This document shows positions 35,239 through 44,756 of a stretch of 64,000 nt of DNA, piece after piece. The position numbers were made by a program, and so were the translations under genes. The DNA comes from Bacteroidota bacterium (GTDB lineage Bacteria; Bacteroidota; Bacteroidia; JACCXN01). A model generated the notes under the pieces. That model was not told the origin of the DNA and did no database searches. It saw only the letters and a list, made by a program, of their open reading frames with translations. The stretch covers positions 62,001 to 126,000 of the forward strand of contig JACCXN010000010.1 in assembly GCA_013696965.1 (NCBI GenBank). The letters run 5' to 3'. The first letter of the stretch is position 1. Every line of letters starts with the position of its first letter.

Positions 35239-38200
35239 ATGAAGAAAATTTTACTATCCTTAGCTATAATAATAATCTTTCATACAAGTGTTTTCTCACA
35301 AACTTACGATGCCCTTCAGCCTCCTAACACTTACAGGAATGCTGACAATCCTTATTATTGGCAGAATCGAAAACCTCACCCAACATACTGGCAACAGGAT
35401 GTACATTATACCATTAAGGCCAATATTGATGAGAAAACAGATATAATTACTGCTGTTGAAGAATTGGTATATTGGAATAATTCTCCGGACGAACTTAATT
35501 TTGTTTTTTTTCATCTTTTTCAAAATGCATTTCAGCCTGATTCTTATTATGATAAACTTCACAAGGAAAATAAGGTAAATCCCAAATATGGCAAATACGA
35601 AAGCCAGAGGTTAGGCACCCAAATATCGAAAATTACTGTTGATGGCAAGGAGGTTAAAACCGAATTGGATAATACAGTTTTGAAAGTTTATTTGCCAAAA
35701 GGTTTAAAAAGTGGAGAATCAATAAAGTTTAATATTGATTTTAAAACCTATTTCGACAAGGGAGGGGATGTAAGAAGAAGGATGAAAATATTTAATGCTT
35801 ATGGTTACAAGCACTATGACGGAGTGCATTGGTATCCCCGAATTTCTGTTTATGATAATAAATTTGGCTGGTCGCCCGATCAACATTTAGGTAGGGAGTT
35901 TTATGGAAACTTTGGAACCTATGATGTTGAACTTACTTTTGCCAATAATTTTATTTTAGATGCCACTGGTAATTTAATAAACAGGAATGAAGTTCTTCCT
36001 TCCGAATTGCTTAAAAAGTTAGATATCCGGAATTTTAAGGATAAACCACTTTATGAAACTCCTTCAGTGATTATTCCATACGACAGCACCATAAGAAAGA
36101 CCTGGAAGTTTCATGCTGAAAACGTTCATGATTTTGCTTTTACCTCTGACCCAACTTATAGAATAGGTGAAGCTGAATGGAATGGTATAAAAACTATTGC
36201 ACTTGCCCAGGAGCCCCATGCATCCAGATGGCAGAATGCAGCAGAATTTGCAGCCAAAGTTATACAGGTTTATTCTGAGGATATTGGAATGTATGCCTAT
36301 CCTAAAATGATTGTAGCTGATGCACAGGATGGAATGGAATATCCTATGTTGACTTTAGATGGAGGATTCGAACCTGATAATCATGGTTTATTGGCTCATG
36401 AAATAGCCCATAACTGGTTTTATGGCATGGTTGCAAGTAATGAAACCTACAGGGCTTTCATGGATGAGGGCTTTACTCAATTTCTAACCTCATGGAGCTT
36501 AAGGCGAATCGAGGGGGAGGAAATGACACTTTCGCCCCCAGCATCTCCTTATGTTAGAAAATTCAAGGAGCCAGCAAACACAATGGACAGAAATGTATAT
36601 TCAGGTTATATGGCAGATGCCATACTTACATCTGATGATGCTTGCTTAAATACACATTCTGATCAATTTGGCGGAGCTTTAAGGCACGGTGGAGGATACA
36701 GGCAAGTATATTATAAAACAGCCACCATGCTTTACAACCTGCAATATGTTTTAGGGGATAGCTTGTTTTGGAATGCTATGCAACATTATTTTAACCAATG
36801 GAAATTTGCTCACCCCTATCCTGAGGACTTTCGTAATTCAATTATTAATTATACTAAAGTGGATTTGAACTGGTTTTTTGACCAGTGGTTAGAAACCACA
36901 AAAAAGATTGATTACAAAGTAAAATCTATAAAAAAGGGAGATGGGAAAGACAACTACCTGATTACTTTTAAAAGAAAAGAGAGGATGCAAATGCCTTTAG
37001 ACTTTGATGTAATTGCAAAAAACGACTCTGTTTATAGTTTTCACATTCCTAATAATTGGTTTGAAAAGCAAACTACTGCTACAATTCTCCCCAGATGGAT
37101 TGGATGGGATATATTACAACCAAATTACACAGCGCAGGTAAGTATTCCATGGGGAATAAAAAATATAGTAATTGATCCTACAGAAAGACTTGCAGATGTT
37201 TATATGCTAAACAACAGCAAAAAAACTCCTGTTTCTTTAAAACTTGATCATAAGATATACAATGCTCCGAGTTGGAAAAAATATGAACTTTTTGCTCGTC
37301 CGGATGTATGGTACAATGGTTATGACGGAATAAAAGCGGGTTTTCATGTAAACGGAAATTATTTTAATAAACATCATATTTTTGATTTGTCTGCCTGGTA
37401 TAATACTGGCATTTTACAAAATCAGCAAATGGCCAGCCCTGCACCAAATGATTATGATTTAATTAATTTTCGTTTATCTTATAAAACTTCAATTGACAAA
37501 TTAATTAAGAAAAGCAATTTCTTTTTGTCTGCTCGCTCCCTTGATGGTTTACGCATGCTTACCACTGGTGTTGAAAGATTTAACAAGCATGGGAACAACA
37601 GGGTTTATAGCTATTTTAAAACAATGGTAAGGCCTGATACAAGTGATACTTATTACCTTTTATTTCCAAATGAATGGATTCCTAATAAATTCAATAACAC
37701 CATTAATTTTGGAATGGATCACAACTACTTTTATCAGAAAGGTAAAGGAATGATCAATTTGAATTTAAAAAGCTCGGCTTTTGGGGATTATGATTATTCT
37801 ATACTCTCCTTAAATGTGGTAAACTACAACAAATTGGGAAAATTTGATATAAACACAAGGACTTTTGCTCAGTTTGGCGCAGCAAGATCATTGCCCAGAG
37901 AATCTGCCTTGTATTTATACGGTGCTAATCCTGAAGAATTAATGGAAAATAAATATACGCGTTCGGCAGGCATTTTCCCTCCCGAATGGGGTGGATTCGG
38001 AGTAACTACGAATCACTTCCATCATGGTGGCGGATTGAACCTGAGAGGATATTCCGGATATGTTGCTCCTGCAATAAATAATGAAACGGATTTAGTTTTG
38101 GCATACAAAGGACTTACAGGTGCGGCATTCAATATTGAAATTGAATTTGATAGATTAATTGCACTTATGCCAAGAAGGTTAAGAAATACTTTTAAAATTG

Positions 38201-38466
38201 ATTCATATCTTTTTGCTGATGCTGGAGTGATTAATACAAACTTGCCGGGAGAAAGGCTTAGGTTTGATTACCTTAGAGCTGATGCAGGAATTGGCACAGC
38301 CCTTACTATTAAAAAATGGGGACCACTGCAAATGGTAAACCCTTTGACCATTCGCTTTGACGTTCCTTTCTTTATTAATAGAACTCCTGCAGTTGATCCA
38401 GAACCAATTGAACCTTTAGACTACATTCGATTTAGATGGGTAATTGCTGTGAGCAGGGCTTTTTAA
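35239..38466 (+). CDS. M1-family zinc aminopeptidase with C-terminal Omp85-like beta-barrel
   Basis: 1075 aa. Signal peptide 1-21 (ending SVFSQ). Residues ~40-620 are an M1 metallopeptidase: HEIAH (H387, E388, H391) with the third zinc ligand E410 in FMDEGF exactly 19 residues on, and QDGMEYP in place of GxMEN. From ~676 to the end (400 aa) the chain changes to alternating, aromatic-rich strands. It includes NLRGYSGY (LRGY 935-938), the L6-loop R-G-Y/F motif of Omp85 proteins, about 139 residues before the C-terminus as in BamA (~150); FADAGV; and a beta-signal-like RFRWVIAVSRAF ending in Phe. I infer a peptidase tethered to an outer-membrane barrel. Its substrate is unknown. Monocistronic. 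Confidence 0.85.
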   Translation: MKKILLSLAIIIIFHTSVFSQTYDALQPPNTYRNADNPYYWQNRKPHPTYWQQDVHYTIKANIDEKTDIITAVEELVYWNNSPDELNFVFFHLFQNAFQPDSYYDKLHKENKVNPKYGKYESQRLGTQISKITVDGKEVKTELDNTVLKVYLPKGLKSGESIKFNIDFKTYFDKGGDVRRRMKIFNAYGYKHYDGVHWYPRISVYDNKFGWSPDQHLGREFYGNFGTYDVELTFANNFILDATGNLINRNEVLPSELLKKLDIRNFKDKPLYETPSVIIPYDSTIRKTWKFHAENVHDFAFTSDPTYRIGEAEWNGIKTIALAQEPHASRWQNAAEFAAKVIQVYSEDIGMYAYPKMIVADAQDGMEYPMLTLDGGFEPDNHGLLAHEIAHNWFYGMVASNETYRAFMDEGFTQFLTSWSLRRIEGEEMTLSPPASPYVRKFKEPANTMDRNVYSGYMADAILTSDDACLNTHSDQFGGALRHGGGYRQVYYKTATMLYNLQYVLGDSLFWNAMQHYFNQWKFAHPYPEDFRNSIINYTKVDLNWFFDQWLETTKKIDYKVKSIKKGDGKDNYLITFKRKERMQMPLDFDVIAKNDSVYSFHIPNNWFEKQTTATILPRWIGWDILQPNYTAQVSIPWGIKNIVIDPTERLADVYMLNNSKKTPVSLKLDHKIYNAPSWKKYELFARPDVWYNGYDGIKAGFHVNGNYFNKHHIFDLSAWYNTGILQNQQMASPAPNDYDLINFRLSYKTSIDKLIKKSNFFLSARSLDGLRMLTTGVERFNKHGNNRVYSYFKTMVRPDTSDTYYLLFPNEWIPNKFNNTINFGMDHNYFYQKGKGMINLNLKSSAFGDYDYSILSLNVVNYNKLGKFDINTRTFAQFGAARSLPRESALYLYGANPEELMENKYTRSAGIFPPEWGGFGVTTNHFHHGGGLNLRGYSGYVAPAINNETDLVLAYKGLTGAAFNIEIEFDRLIALMPRRLRNTFKIDSYLFADAGVINTNLPGERLRFDYLRADAGIGTALTIKKWGPLQMVNPLTIRFDVPFFINRTPAVDPEPIEPLDYIRFRWVIAVSRAF

Positions 38467-38556
38467 ATTATTTTATTTCTCAACAAAAGTAGCTCAAAAC
38501 TCCTTTTACCATTGAGCATTTAAAATATGACAATTAAATGACAAAAACAGTTTTTG

Positions 38557-39831
38557 TTATTTCACTAAAGCTGCAAAATACAGCACCAAATCTGGAAATA
38601 CAGTAACAAGAGCAAGGGTTAAAACCAGGCAAAGCATAAATGGAAGAGAAGCTGTTACAACCTGATTAAAGGGCTTATTGAATAAACCACTGGAAACAAA
38701 AAGATTAATTCCTATTGGAGGTGTCATATAGCCTATTTCAAGGGCGAGAATAAAAATAATACCCAAATGAATCAGGTCAACATCATAAAACAAGGCTGTT
38801 GGAACAAGTAAAGGGGCAAGAATAAGTATAGCGGAAATTACATCCATAAATAGTCCTGCTATTAAAAGAACCAAAATTGTAAGAAACAGGAACATGTATT
38901 TAGAAGTAACCATTTCAGTCATAAAATCAACAAGCATGAATGGAATATCCTGAAGGGTGAGAAAATAGTTAAAGACAGTTGCCATGGCAATTATTATAAA
39001 AATAATTCCAAGAACAATAACAGAATCATAAAGAGTTTGAACTAAATCCTTAATTTTCATTTCTCTAAACACGAACATTTCTATAATAATGGCATAAACT
39101 GCAGCTACTGCAGCGGCCTCGGTAACGGTATAAATTCCAGCATAAATACCACCAAGAATAATTACAGGCATCATAATAGCCGGTATTCCCTTGGCAAAAC
39201 TAACAGCAGCAAGCCTTGCAGAAAACTTTACCGTAGGCAGATTAAGCTTAAATCCATAATAAAGACACATAATCATCAATAATACCCCTGCAATTGCACC
39301 AGGAACAATACCTGCTATGAATAATTTATTTACGTTGGCACCGGTTACCATAGCAAAAACAATAAGCGGAATGCTTGGGGGAATGAGTATACCAAGGGAA
39401 CCTGAAACAGTTAATGCTCCCAGTGAAAGATTTTCGGGATAACCATTTTTTATTAATGCTGGGTACATAATTGTTCCAATTGCAATTAGGGTTACTGGGG
39501 AAGAACCGGAAATGGCGGCAAAAAATATACAAGCAATCACGCTGGCAACAGCTAAACCACCCTTCATCCATCCAAAAGTGCTTAAGGCTAAATCGATCAA
39601 TCGCCCTGCTATTACTCCTCGCGCCATGATGGCCCCGGCAAAAACATACAAAGGAATTGCCAGTAACGCTGATTTATTTACTGAATCAAACATAGTTTTG
39701 GTTACAGCAAACATTGGGATATCAATATAAAGGTAAAAAAGCAGCAGGGAAATTCCACCAATGACTAAAAACAACTGGGCGCCTAAAAAAACCAGCACCA
39801 ATAGGGCAACTAAAACAATTAGCAGTTCCAT
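38557..39831 (-). CDS. dctM: TRAP transporter large permease (DctM family)
   Basis: 424 aa with about 12 membrane helices, including the family patterns AISGSSPVTLIAIGTIMYPALIK (an A-x-x-G-S-S motif), SGSLGILIPPSIPLIVFA and EIGYMTPPIGINLFV. It is the Na+-coupled transport subunit of a tripartite ATP-independent periplasmic system. ATG at 39831 overlaps the dctQ stop by one base (TGATG); a TTG one codon upstream is less likely. It closes the TatT-dctP-dctQ-dctM operon and converges on the M1 peptidase gene, with only a 90-bp spacer and no convincing terminator. Confidence 0.95.
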   Translation of the reverse strand: MELLIVLVALLVLVFLGAQLFLVIGGISLLLFYLYIDIPMFAVTKTMFDSVNKSALLAIPLYVFAGAIMARGVIAGRLIDLALSTFGWMKGGLAVASVIACIFFAAISGSSPVTLIAIGTIMYPALIKNGYPENLSLGALTVSGSLGILIPPSIPLIVFAMVTGANVNKLFIAGIVPGAIAGVLLMIMCLYYGFKLNLPTVKFSARLAAVSFAKGIPAIMMPVIILGGIYAGIYTVTEAAAVAAVYAIIIEMFVFREMKIKDLVQTLYDSVIVLGIIFIIIAMATVFNYFLTLQDIPFMLVDFMTEMVTSKYMFLFLTILVLLIAGLFMDVISAILILAPLLVPTALFYDVDLIHLGIIFILALEIGYMTPPIGINLFVSSGLFNKPFNQVVTASLPFMLCLVLTLALVTVFPDLVLYFAALVK

Positions 39832-40364
39832 CAAATCATTTGTTTTTGAACTATTTCTTCTTCCTGTCTTCGCCCGGAATATACATCATACCATAAAAGA
39901 CTTGAAAAGGCATATCGAATAGCAGAAAGCAAAAAACTAAGCGGTACAATGAGTATTATCCACCATATTGGAATACCCAGAACAACATCAATATCGTTCA
40001 TCTCTTTACTAATTTGCATGTATTCATAGGAAAGTAAGCAAATAATAAAAAGGAAAACTGAAGCCAAAAAACAAGTAACAATATTCATTAAATATTTTGT
40101 TTTAGGCTTTACTTTGGCTTTTATAAATTCAATTTCAACATGGCGTAATTTGGATGTCGCAATTTGAAATCCAATAAAACCCAGCCATACCATCAGATAA
40201 GTAGCAAGTCGGTCAACACCGAATAAGGGTTCTTTTAATGCATACCGGGAAACAGTACCGGCAAAAACTATAACTACAATGGCAGTAATAACAGCAACAG
40301 CAAAATATTTTTCGAAAATTTCAAATTTTGCATTCGCTTTCAGGTAATAACCTGTTAAGGACAT
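39831..40364 (-). CDS. dctQ: TRAP transporter small permease (DctQ family)
   Basis: 177 aa with four membrane helices. The loop with ATYLMVWLGFIGFQIATSKLRHVEIEFI holds the characteristic W-x-G-F and H-x-x-x motifs of DctQ. It forms the complex with the large permease in the inner membrane. Spacing is tight on both sides: five bases after dctP and one base of overlap with dctM. The C-terminus is rather charged (GRRQEEEIVQKQ). Confidence 0.92.
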   Translation of the reverse strand: MSLTGYYLKANAKFEIFEKYFAVAVITAIVVIVFAGTVSRYALKEPLFGVDRLATYLMVWLGFIGFQIATSKLRHVEIEFIKAKVKPKTKYLMNIVTCFLASVFLFIICLLSYEYMQISKEMNDIDVVLGIPIWWIILIVPLSFLLSAIRYAFSSLLWYDVYSGRRQEEEIVQKQMI

Positions 40365-40369
40365 ATATT

Positions 40370-41365
40370 CTATTTTTTAGATTGCCTGTATTTCTGAATT
40401 TCATTGTTCATGCGTTGCATAATACCTGTTCCAATCTTTTTTTCCATAATAGCATAAACGGGCTTTGTTGCTTTTTTAAACTCCTCTCTTTGGGCATCAG
40501 TAAGCCTGATTAACTTAACTCCTGAAATCTCCTCCATTGAGTTTACCATTTCTGCATCATCATCACGCACATATTTATTTGATCTTTTTTGAAGGTTTAC
40601 TTTTGCAGCAGAGGCAATAATTGCAGTTTGAGCATGTGGGGGAAGTTTATCATAGAACTTCTTTGATATTACAATAGCACCTGGTTGATAAATATGATTG
40701 GATAAAGTAAAATGTTTGCTTGCAGTTGTCCAGCCTGTAGATATTGAAAAAATCGGTGTTTGATCAAAACCATCAACCATTCCTGACTTTAAAGAAACGA
40801 GAACATCCGGAGTTGAAATTGGCACAGGGGTAGCTCCAAGTGACTTGTAAAAATTAATATAAACATCTGATTCCTGGGAACGCATTTTTAATCCTTTCAA
40901 ATCCTCAGGTTTTGTTATTGGTTTATGGCGTGTTCCAAAACTCCTCCAACCGTTGGATCCCCACATTACCAGCATGAGGCCTTTTTTTTCTAAAATATCA
41001 GACATGGGCTTGAACATTGCGTCCATTACATGGTCAGCTTCTGCATCAGATTCAAAAAGAAAAGGCAGTTCAAACACTTGTAATTCTGGAATTCCTAGAG
41101 CTTCTGCAAGGGCTGCGGTTGTAAATCCTCCAGCCTCAAGTGTGCCCATTGCTACACTTTTTATCATTTCAACCTCGCCTCCAAGCTGTCCACCTAAATA
41201 GGTTTTAAACTTTAAAGCCCCTTGGGCTTTACCCTCTGCATAAGTGATGTATTCATTCAAACCGGTTTCCCAGGGACTATCCTTGGGAATTACACTTCCG
41301 AATTTAACTTTGAATTCTTGGGTTGTAAAAACAACAACAACTATTAGGGCCAGGAATGTTTTCAT
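40370..41365 (-). CDS. dctP: TRAP transporter substrate-binding protein (DctP family)
   Basis: 331 aa from ATG 41365 (a TTG two codons upstream is rejected). After a signal peptide come VKFGSVIPKDSPWETGLNEY, the typical start of DctP, LGGQLGGEVEMI, FELPFLF and LKGLKMRSQES, where R162 is in the position that salt-bridges the substrate carboxylate in this family, then SLGATPVPI and DGFDQTP. It delivers a carboxylate-bearing ligand to DctQM in the periplasm. Because a TatT-type partner gene lies upstream, the ligand may be hydrophobic or be shuttled through a TatT trimer, as proposed for the Treponema pallidum Tp0956/Tp0957 pair. Confidence 0.93.
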   Translation of the reverse strand: MKTFLALIVVVVFTTQEFKVKFGSVIPKDSPWETGLNEYITYAEGKAQGALKFKTYLGGQLGGEVEMIKSVAMGTLEAGGFTTAALAEALGIPELQVFELPFLFESDAEADHVMDAMFKPMSDILEKKGLMLVMWGSNGWRSFGTRHKPITKPEDLKGLKMRSQESDVYINFYKSLGATPVPISTPDVLVSLKSGMVDGFDQTPIFSISTGWTTASKHFTLSNHIYQPGAIVISKKFYDKLPPHAQTAIIASAAKVNLQKRSNKYVRDDDAEMVNSMEEISGVKLIRLTDAQREEFKKATKPVYAIMEKKIGTGIMQRMNNEIQKYRQSKK

Positions 41366-41430
41366 AAACAAATAGTATTAAATAATTAATTTGAGAATAA
41401 GCAATTTTGAAATTCTCATTGCTTTTTCAC

Positions 41431-42270
41431 TTATTCAAACAAACTTTTTTCATCTTTCAAAAGTCTTTCAGCCTTGATTTTTGCAATTGTATTTTCCGCA
41501 TAAATAGCTGGATAGCCCGAAATATCAGCCGACACCACATCATTTAGCAATTTTTTAAACAACTCGCGATCCTTTATTTTGGCATGTGTGCAATAGGCTT
41601 CTGCAAATAGAATCTTTGTTTCCAAATATTCAGGAGATGCAGCAATCGCTTTTTCAAACATTTCTTTGGCTTTAATGGGATCCTGATCACCCGTTATAGT
41701 TGGGACTAAGGCATAATAACCCCCAAAAAAACGGTAAGAACCTCCGTAAAAATAGTCCGGATCCAATTCAGTTACTCTATCCCATAAATATCTAACTCTG
41801 GCCTTAGATGCCACTTTCTTAGTAAAAGGCGCAAACTTAGCCCATTTGGCTATATTTGCAGCAGTCCAATAAATAGCATCCAGATTTTCTTTGGTTACCA
41901 ATTTAATTGCATCTTCCTCCTTTTTTGAAAGGTTAAAAGATTTGGCAAACATTTCAACTTGATTCATTGCTACCTCCCCAGCTTTAACGCCCTTGTCATA
42001 TATTTCCAATTTTTGAACATTGTTTTCAGCATGTTCTCCTAAAAAGTAGTAAGCTCTGGATAATAAAACAGAAAGTTCATAATCATTTCCTTTTAATAAA
42101 ATATCTTCAATTAAACGGATAGATTCCTCCAATTTAATTTTATCCTGTCTCTGGTTGAATAGCTCAAAGGCTTTAGCTTTGTTTGGATTATCATTTGGAT
42201 TAGCCTTAGTTGGAGAATGATTTAAGGAAATCAATAAAACTAGTGTCAGAAAAATACTTTTTAAATGCAT
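41431..42270 (-). CDS. tatT: TRAP-associated TPR protein, TatT (T component) family
   Basis: 279 aa. Signal peptide (~1-23, ending PTKAN) without a lipobox cysteine. The rest is helical with degenerate TPR-like repeats: LSVLLSRAYYFLGEHAE, DAIYWTAANIAKWAKF and YLETKILFAEAYCTHA. The segment DYFYGGSYRFFGGYYALVP matches the signature of the TatT family (Treponema Tp0956), whose trimers bind a DctP-like protein and have a ligand-conducting pore. It is the first gene of the TRAP operon, 65 bases before dctP. It is likely periplasmic or held at the outer membrane by contacts other than lipid, since Tp0956 is a lipoprotein and this one appears not to be. Confidence 0.82.
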   Translation of the reverse strand: MHLKSIFLTLVLLISLNHSPTKANPNDNPNKAKAFELFNQRQDKIKLEESIRLIEDILLKGNDYELSVLLSRAYYFLGEHAENNVQKLEIYDKGVKAGEVAMNQVEMFAKSFNLSKKEEDAIKLVTKENLDAIYWTAANIAKWAKFAPFTKKVASKARVRYLWDRVTELDPDYFYGGSYRFFGGYYALVPTITGDQDPIKAKEMFEKAIAASPEYLETKILFAEAYCTHAKIKDRELFKKLLNDVVSADISGYPAIYAENTIAKIKAERLLKDEKSLFE

Positions 42271-42346
42271 ATTTGTTTGTTTTTTTTATTCAGGGTTAAA
42301 ATTAATAATTAAATTTTAAAGTTAAAAGTTTAAAAAAAACGAGGCT

Positions 42347-43813
42347 TTATCTAAAAAAAGACTTGACAGTGTCGTTTAACTCCTTATCCACTTTCCAAAA
42401 GAACGCAAGTAGAACATAAATCAGTGTAACAAGAATAGATTTATATATTATTGTTAAAACAGCATTGGAATAAAAAGGAAGAAAATACCCAATAAAAAAT
42501 ACAAGGAAAATAATGCTCAAAACCTTAAGCGAGCTAAAATCAAAGGGTTGCATTTTAAATTGCTTCCAAATAAACAAATATTTTAAAAGATTGTAAATAA
42601 AACTGGAAATGGCAGTAGCCAATGCCGCTCCTTCAATACCCAAAATTGGAATTAAAACAACATTGCTTACAAAGGCAATTACAACCAATAATATCAACAG
42701 GAAAGCACCAAATTTATATTTGTCAGAATTGAAAATAATTGCAGTATTTGAACCTCCTGCCATTGTGAAAAAAGTGCCTATGCTTATAATGAGTACAACC
42801 ATTCCCCCTTGTGCAAAATCAGCAGGAAGCAAAGAAAGCAGGGAACTAATATTTATATTTATTCCTATAAATAGCAATCCTCCCGCTAAAAGCATATAAC
42901 GGGAGGATTTATAATAGATTTCCTGAATTTCTATTCGATTATTAACTGACAAGGCTTGTGATATTTTTGTTCCGGCTATTTTATCCAAAGCGAAAAGAGG
43001 TGCTTCTATTACTGTGGGTATAAAAGCTGCTATGGTATATATACCAACTGCCGTTAAAGGCAAAAAACGAGCAATCATTATGCTATCCAGGTATTTCAGT
43101 CCTAGAGAAGCTATTGAGGCAAAAGAGAGTAGAAATCCATATTGTAAAATCTCATTTAAGTTTTGACTTTTAACCATTTTAAAGTCAACTTTAAAACCGG
43201 GTTTGTCAATAATAAAAATGTAAATAAGCAGCAGTATTAACTGCAAGCCATAAACAAATACAAAACAAAAAACAAACTGCTCTAGGTTAAGTAGTTTAAT
43301 AAAATAGGCTGCTATTACAAGAATTGTGAAAATTCTAGAAACAACATCATTGAGTACGGATGGAAAGGTGGTTCGAAACAATGAAAAAGCATAAATATTA
43401 AGCACATTTATTAATCCCAGGAACAGCGACAATGGGAATATATAATCAAAAAATTCAACAAAAAGGGCTGATTGATCAATGTACTGACCAATAAAAAAAT
43501 CTCTGGAAAGATAGAGTGCAGCTGTGATTATTAAAAAACCGGCAACCGGAAAAAGCAACATAAAACCAAAATAGCCATGGTGTTTTTTCTCTGCATTCCT
43601 GAATTTAGGAAAATATTTAACAGTTATATTTCCAATGCCAAGTGGAAGAAACACAGCAATAAGGGAAGAGAAAGAAAACAAAACGCGTGTTAAGCCTATT
43701 TCTTCTGTTGTTAAAAATAGGGGCTGGAAAACAAGTAAGTTTGCAAAGCCCAGGATTATTCCAAAATAAGTAACTATTGTGTTCTGTATTCCTTGTTTTT
43801 TTATTATTCCCAC
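42347..43813 (-). CDS. Polysaccharide flippase, Wzx-like, island 2
   Basis: 488 aa with about 14 membrane helices, start GTG at 43813 (KKQGIQNTIVTYFGIILGFAN is the typical first amphipathic segment and helix). PLFLTTEEIGLTRVLFS and the mid-protein SIMIARFLPLTAVGIYTIAAFIP are typical of this MATE-like oligosaccharide exporter group. It is divergent from the FkbM gene with a 58-bp spacer. It differs clearly from the island 1 flippase in sequence, so the two islands likely export different glycans. Confidence 0.85.
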   Translation of the reverse strand: MGIIKKQGIQNTIVTYFGIILGFANLLVFQPLFLTTEEIGLTRVLFSFSSLIAVFLPLGIGNITVKYFPKFRNAEKKHHGYFGFMLLFPVAGFLIITAALYLSRDFFIGQYIDQSALFVEFFDYIFPLSLFLGLINVLNIYAFSLFRTTFPSVLNDVVSRIFTILVIAAYFIKLLNLEQFVFCFVFVYGLQLILLLIYIFIIDKPGFKVDFKMVKSQNLNEILQYGFLLSFASIASLGLKYLDSIMIARFLPLTAVGIYTIAAFIPTVIEAPLFALDKIAGTKISQALSVNNRIEIQEIYYKSSRYMLLAGGLLFIGININISSLLSLLPADFAQGGMVVLIISIGTFFTMAGGSNTAIIFNSDKYKFGAFLLILLVVIAFVSNVVLIPILGIEGAALATAISSFIYNLLKYLFIWKQFKMQPFDFSSLKVLSIIFLVFFIGYFLPFYSNAVLTIIYKSILVTLIYVLLAFFWKVDKELNDTVKSFFR

Positions 43814-43871
43814 AGTTCTTTTACAATTTTTTCTTACAATTGTAGTAATTATTTCCGAAGCAGTTAACTAA

Positions 43872-44756
43872 ATGAAACAACTTATTCTTTCTTTTTTCAA
43901 ATTCTATTTCAGGCATTTCCCAATTCGAAAAGGAAAAATACCTATTTTAAACCTATTAGACAGGCTTTCATTAACAAAGAACGTGTCTGCAACTGTGAAA
44001 TTTGACGATAATATAAATGTAAATGTAAATCTGAATGATTGGATTCAAAAGCAAATTTATTTTTTTGGAATTTATGAGATTGAAAAAACCGAAACTTATT
44101 TTTGGAAAAAAATAATAAAACCAGGGTTTATAATCCTTGATATTGGAGCTAATATAGGATACTATAGTCTCCTTGCCTCAAAACTAACTGGAATACAAGG
44201 AAAAATATATTCATTTGAACCAGTGAAAGCAACTTTCAATAAGTTATTAAACAATATCCAGCTAAATAATTTCCAAAACATTTTTATAAATAACATTGCC
44301 ATTTCTGATATTGAAGGCGAAATTGAACTATTCGTTGCTGATGATTTAAATACCGGAACTTCAAGCATTACCCTCCACCACAATTTTTCGGGTCAAAAAG
44401 AAATTGCAAAATCTTTGCCCTTAGACTCATTTGTTCAAAGCAATAAAGAAATTCATAAAATAGACTTAATCAAAATAGATGTTGAAGGAAGTGAATTTCA
44501 TGTATTAAAGGGGATGAAATATGTATTATCAGAATTCCAGCCATTCATTTTAATTGAAATATTGGATGAAAAGCTGAATTTAGTAAACACGAATAAGGAA
44601 GAAGTATATGCTTACATGGAAAAATTTAACTATTTCCCTTTTGAGATAATCTCTTCAGATAAGGTTAAACCAATACTTGTTCCAAAAGAAGGTGGACTTC
44701 TATTATTCAAACACGCAAAAAAGGATTTACCTGCCGGCATCATAATAGAGAAATAA
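43872..44756 (+). CDS. FkbM-family SAM-dependent methyltransferase, island 2
   Basis: 294 aa. SAM motif ILDIGANIGYYS (from I88), FEPVKATFNK, and the FkbM signature KIDVEGSEF (201-209). It has the same family arrangement as the island 1 copy but a different N-terminal third, so it is probably not a recent duplicate. It is presumed to methylate a sugar hydroxyl or acid in the glycan made by this cluster. Its TAA stop overlaps the next ATG by one base (TAATG). Confidence 0.88.
   Translation: MKQLILSFFKFYFRHFPIRKGKIPILNLLDRLSLTKNVSATVKFDDNINVNVNLNDWIQKQIYFFGIYEIEKTETYFWKKIIKPGFIILDIGANIGYYSLLASKLTGIQGKIYSFEPVKATFNKLLNNIQLNNFQNIFINNIAISDIEGEIELFVADDLNTGTSSITLHHNFSGQKEIAKSLPLDSFVQSNKEIHKIDLIKIDVEGSEFHVLKGMKYVLSEFQPFILIEILDEKLNLVNTNKEEVYAYMEKFNYFPFEIISSDKVKPILVPKEGGLLLFKHAKKDLPAGIIIEK

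Noticed and set aside
38541-38557. ACAAAAAC/GTTTTTGT palindrome after dctM as terminator
   Set aside because: The near-perfect palindrome has a one-base loop and overlaps the dctM stop codon; likely chance in poly-A/T sequence.
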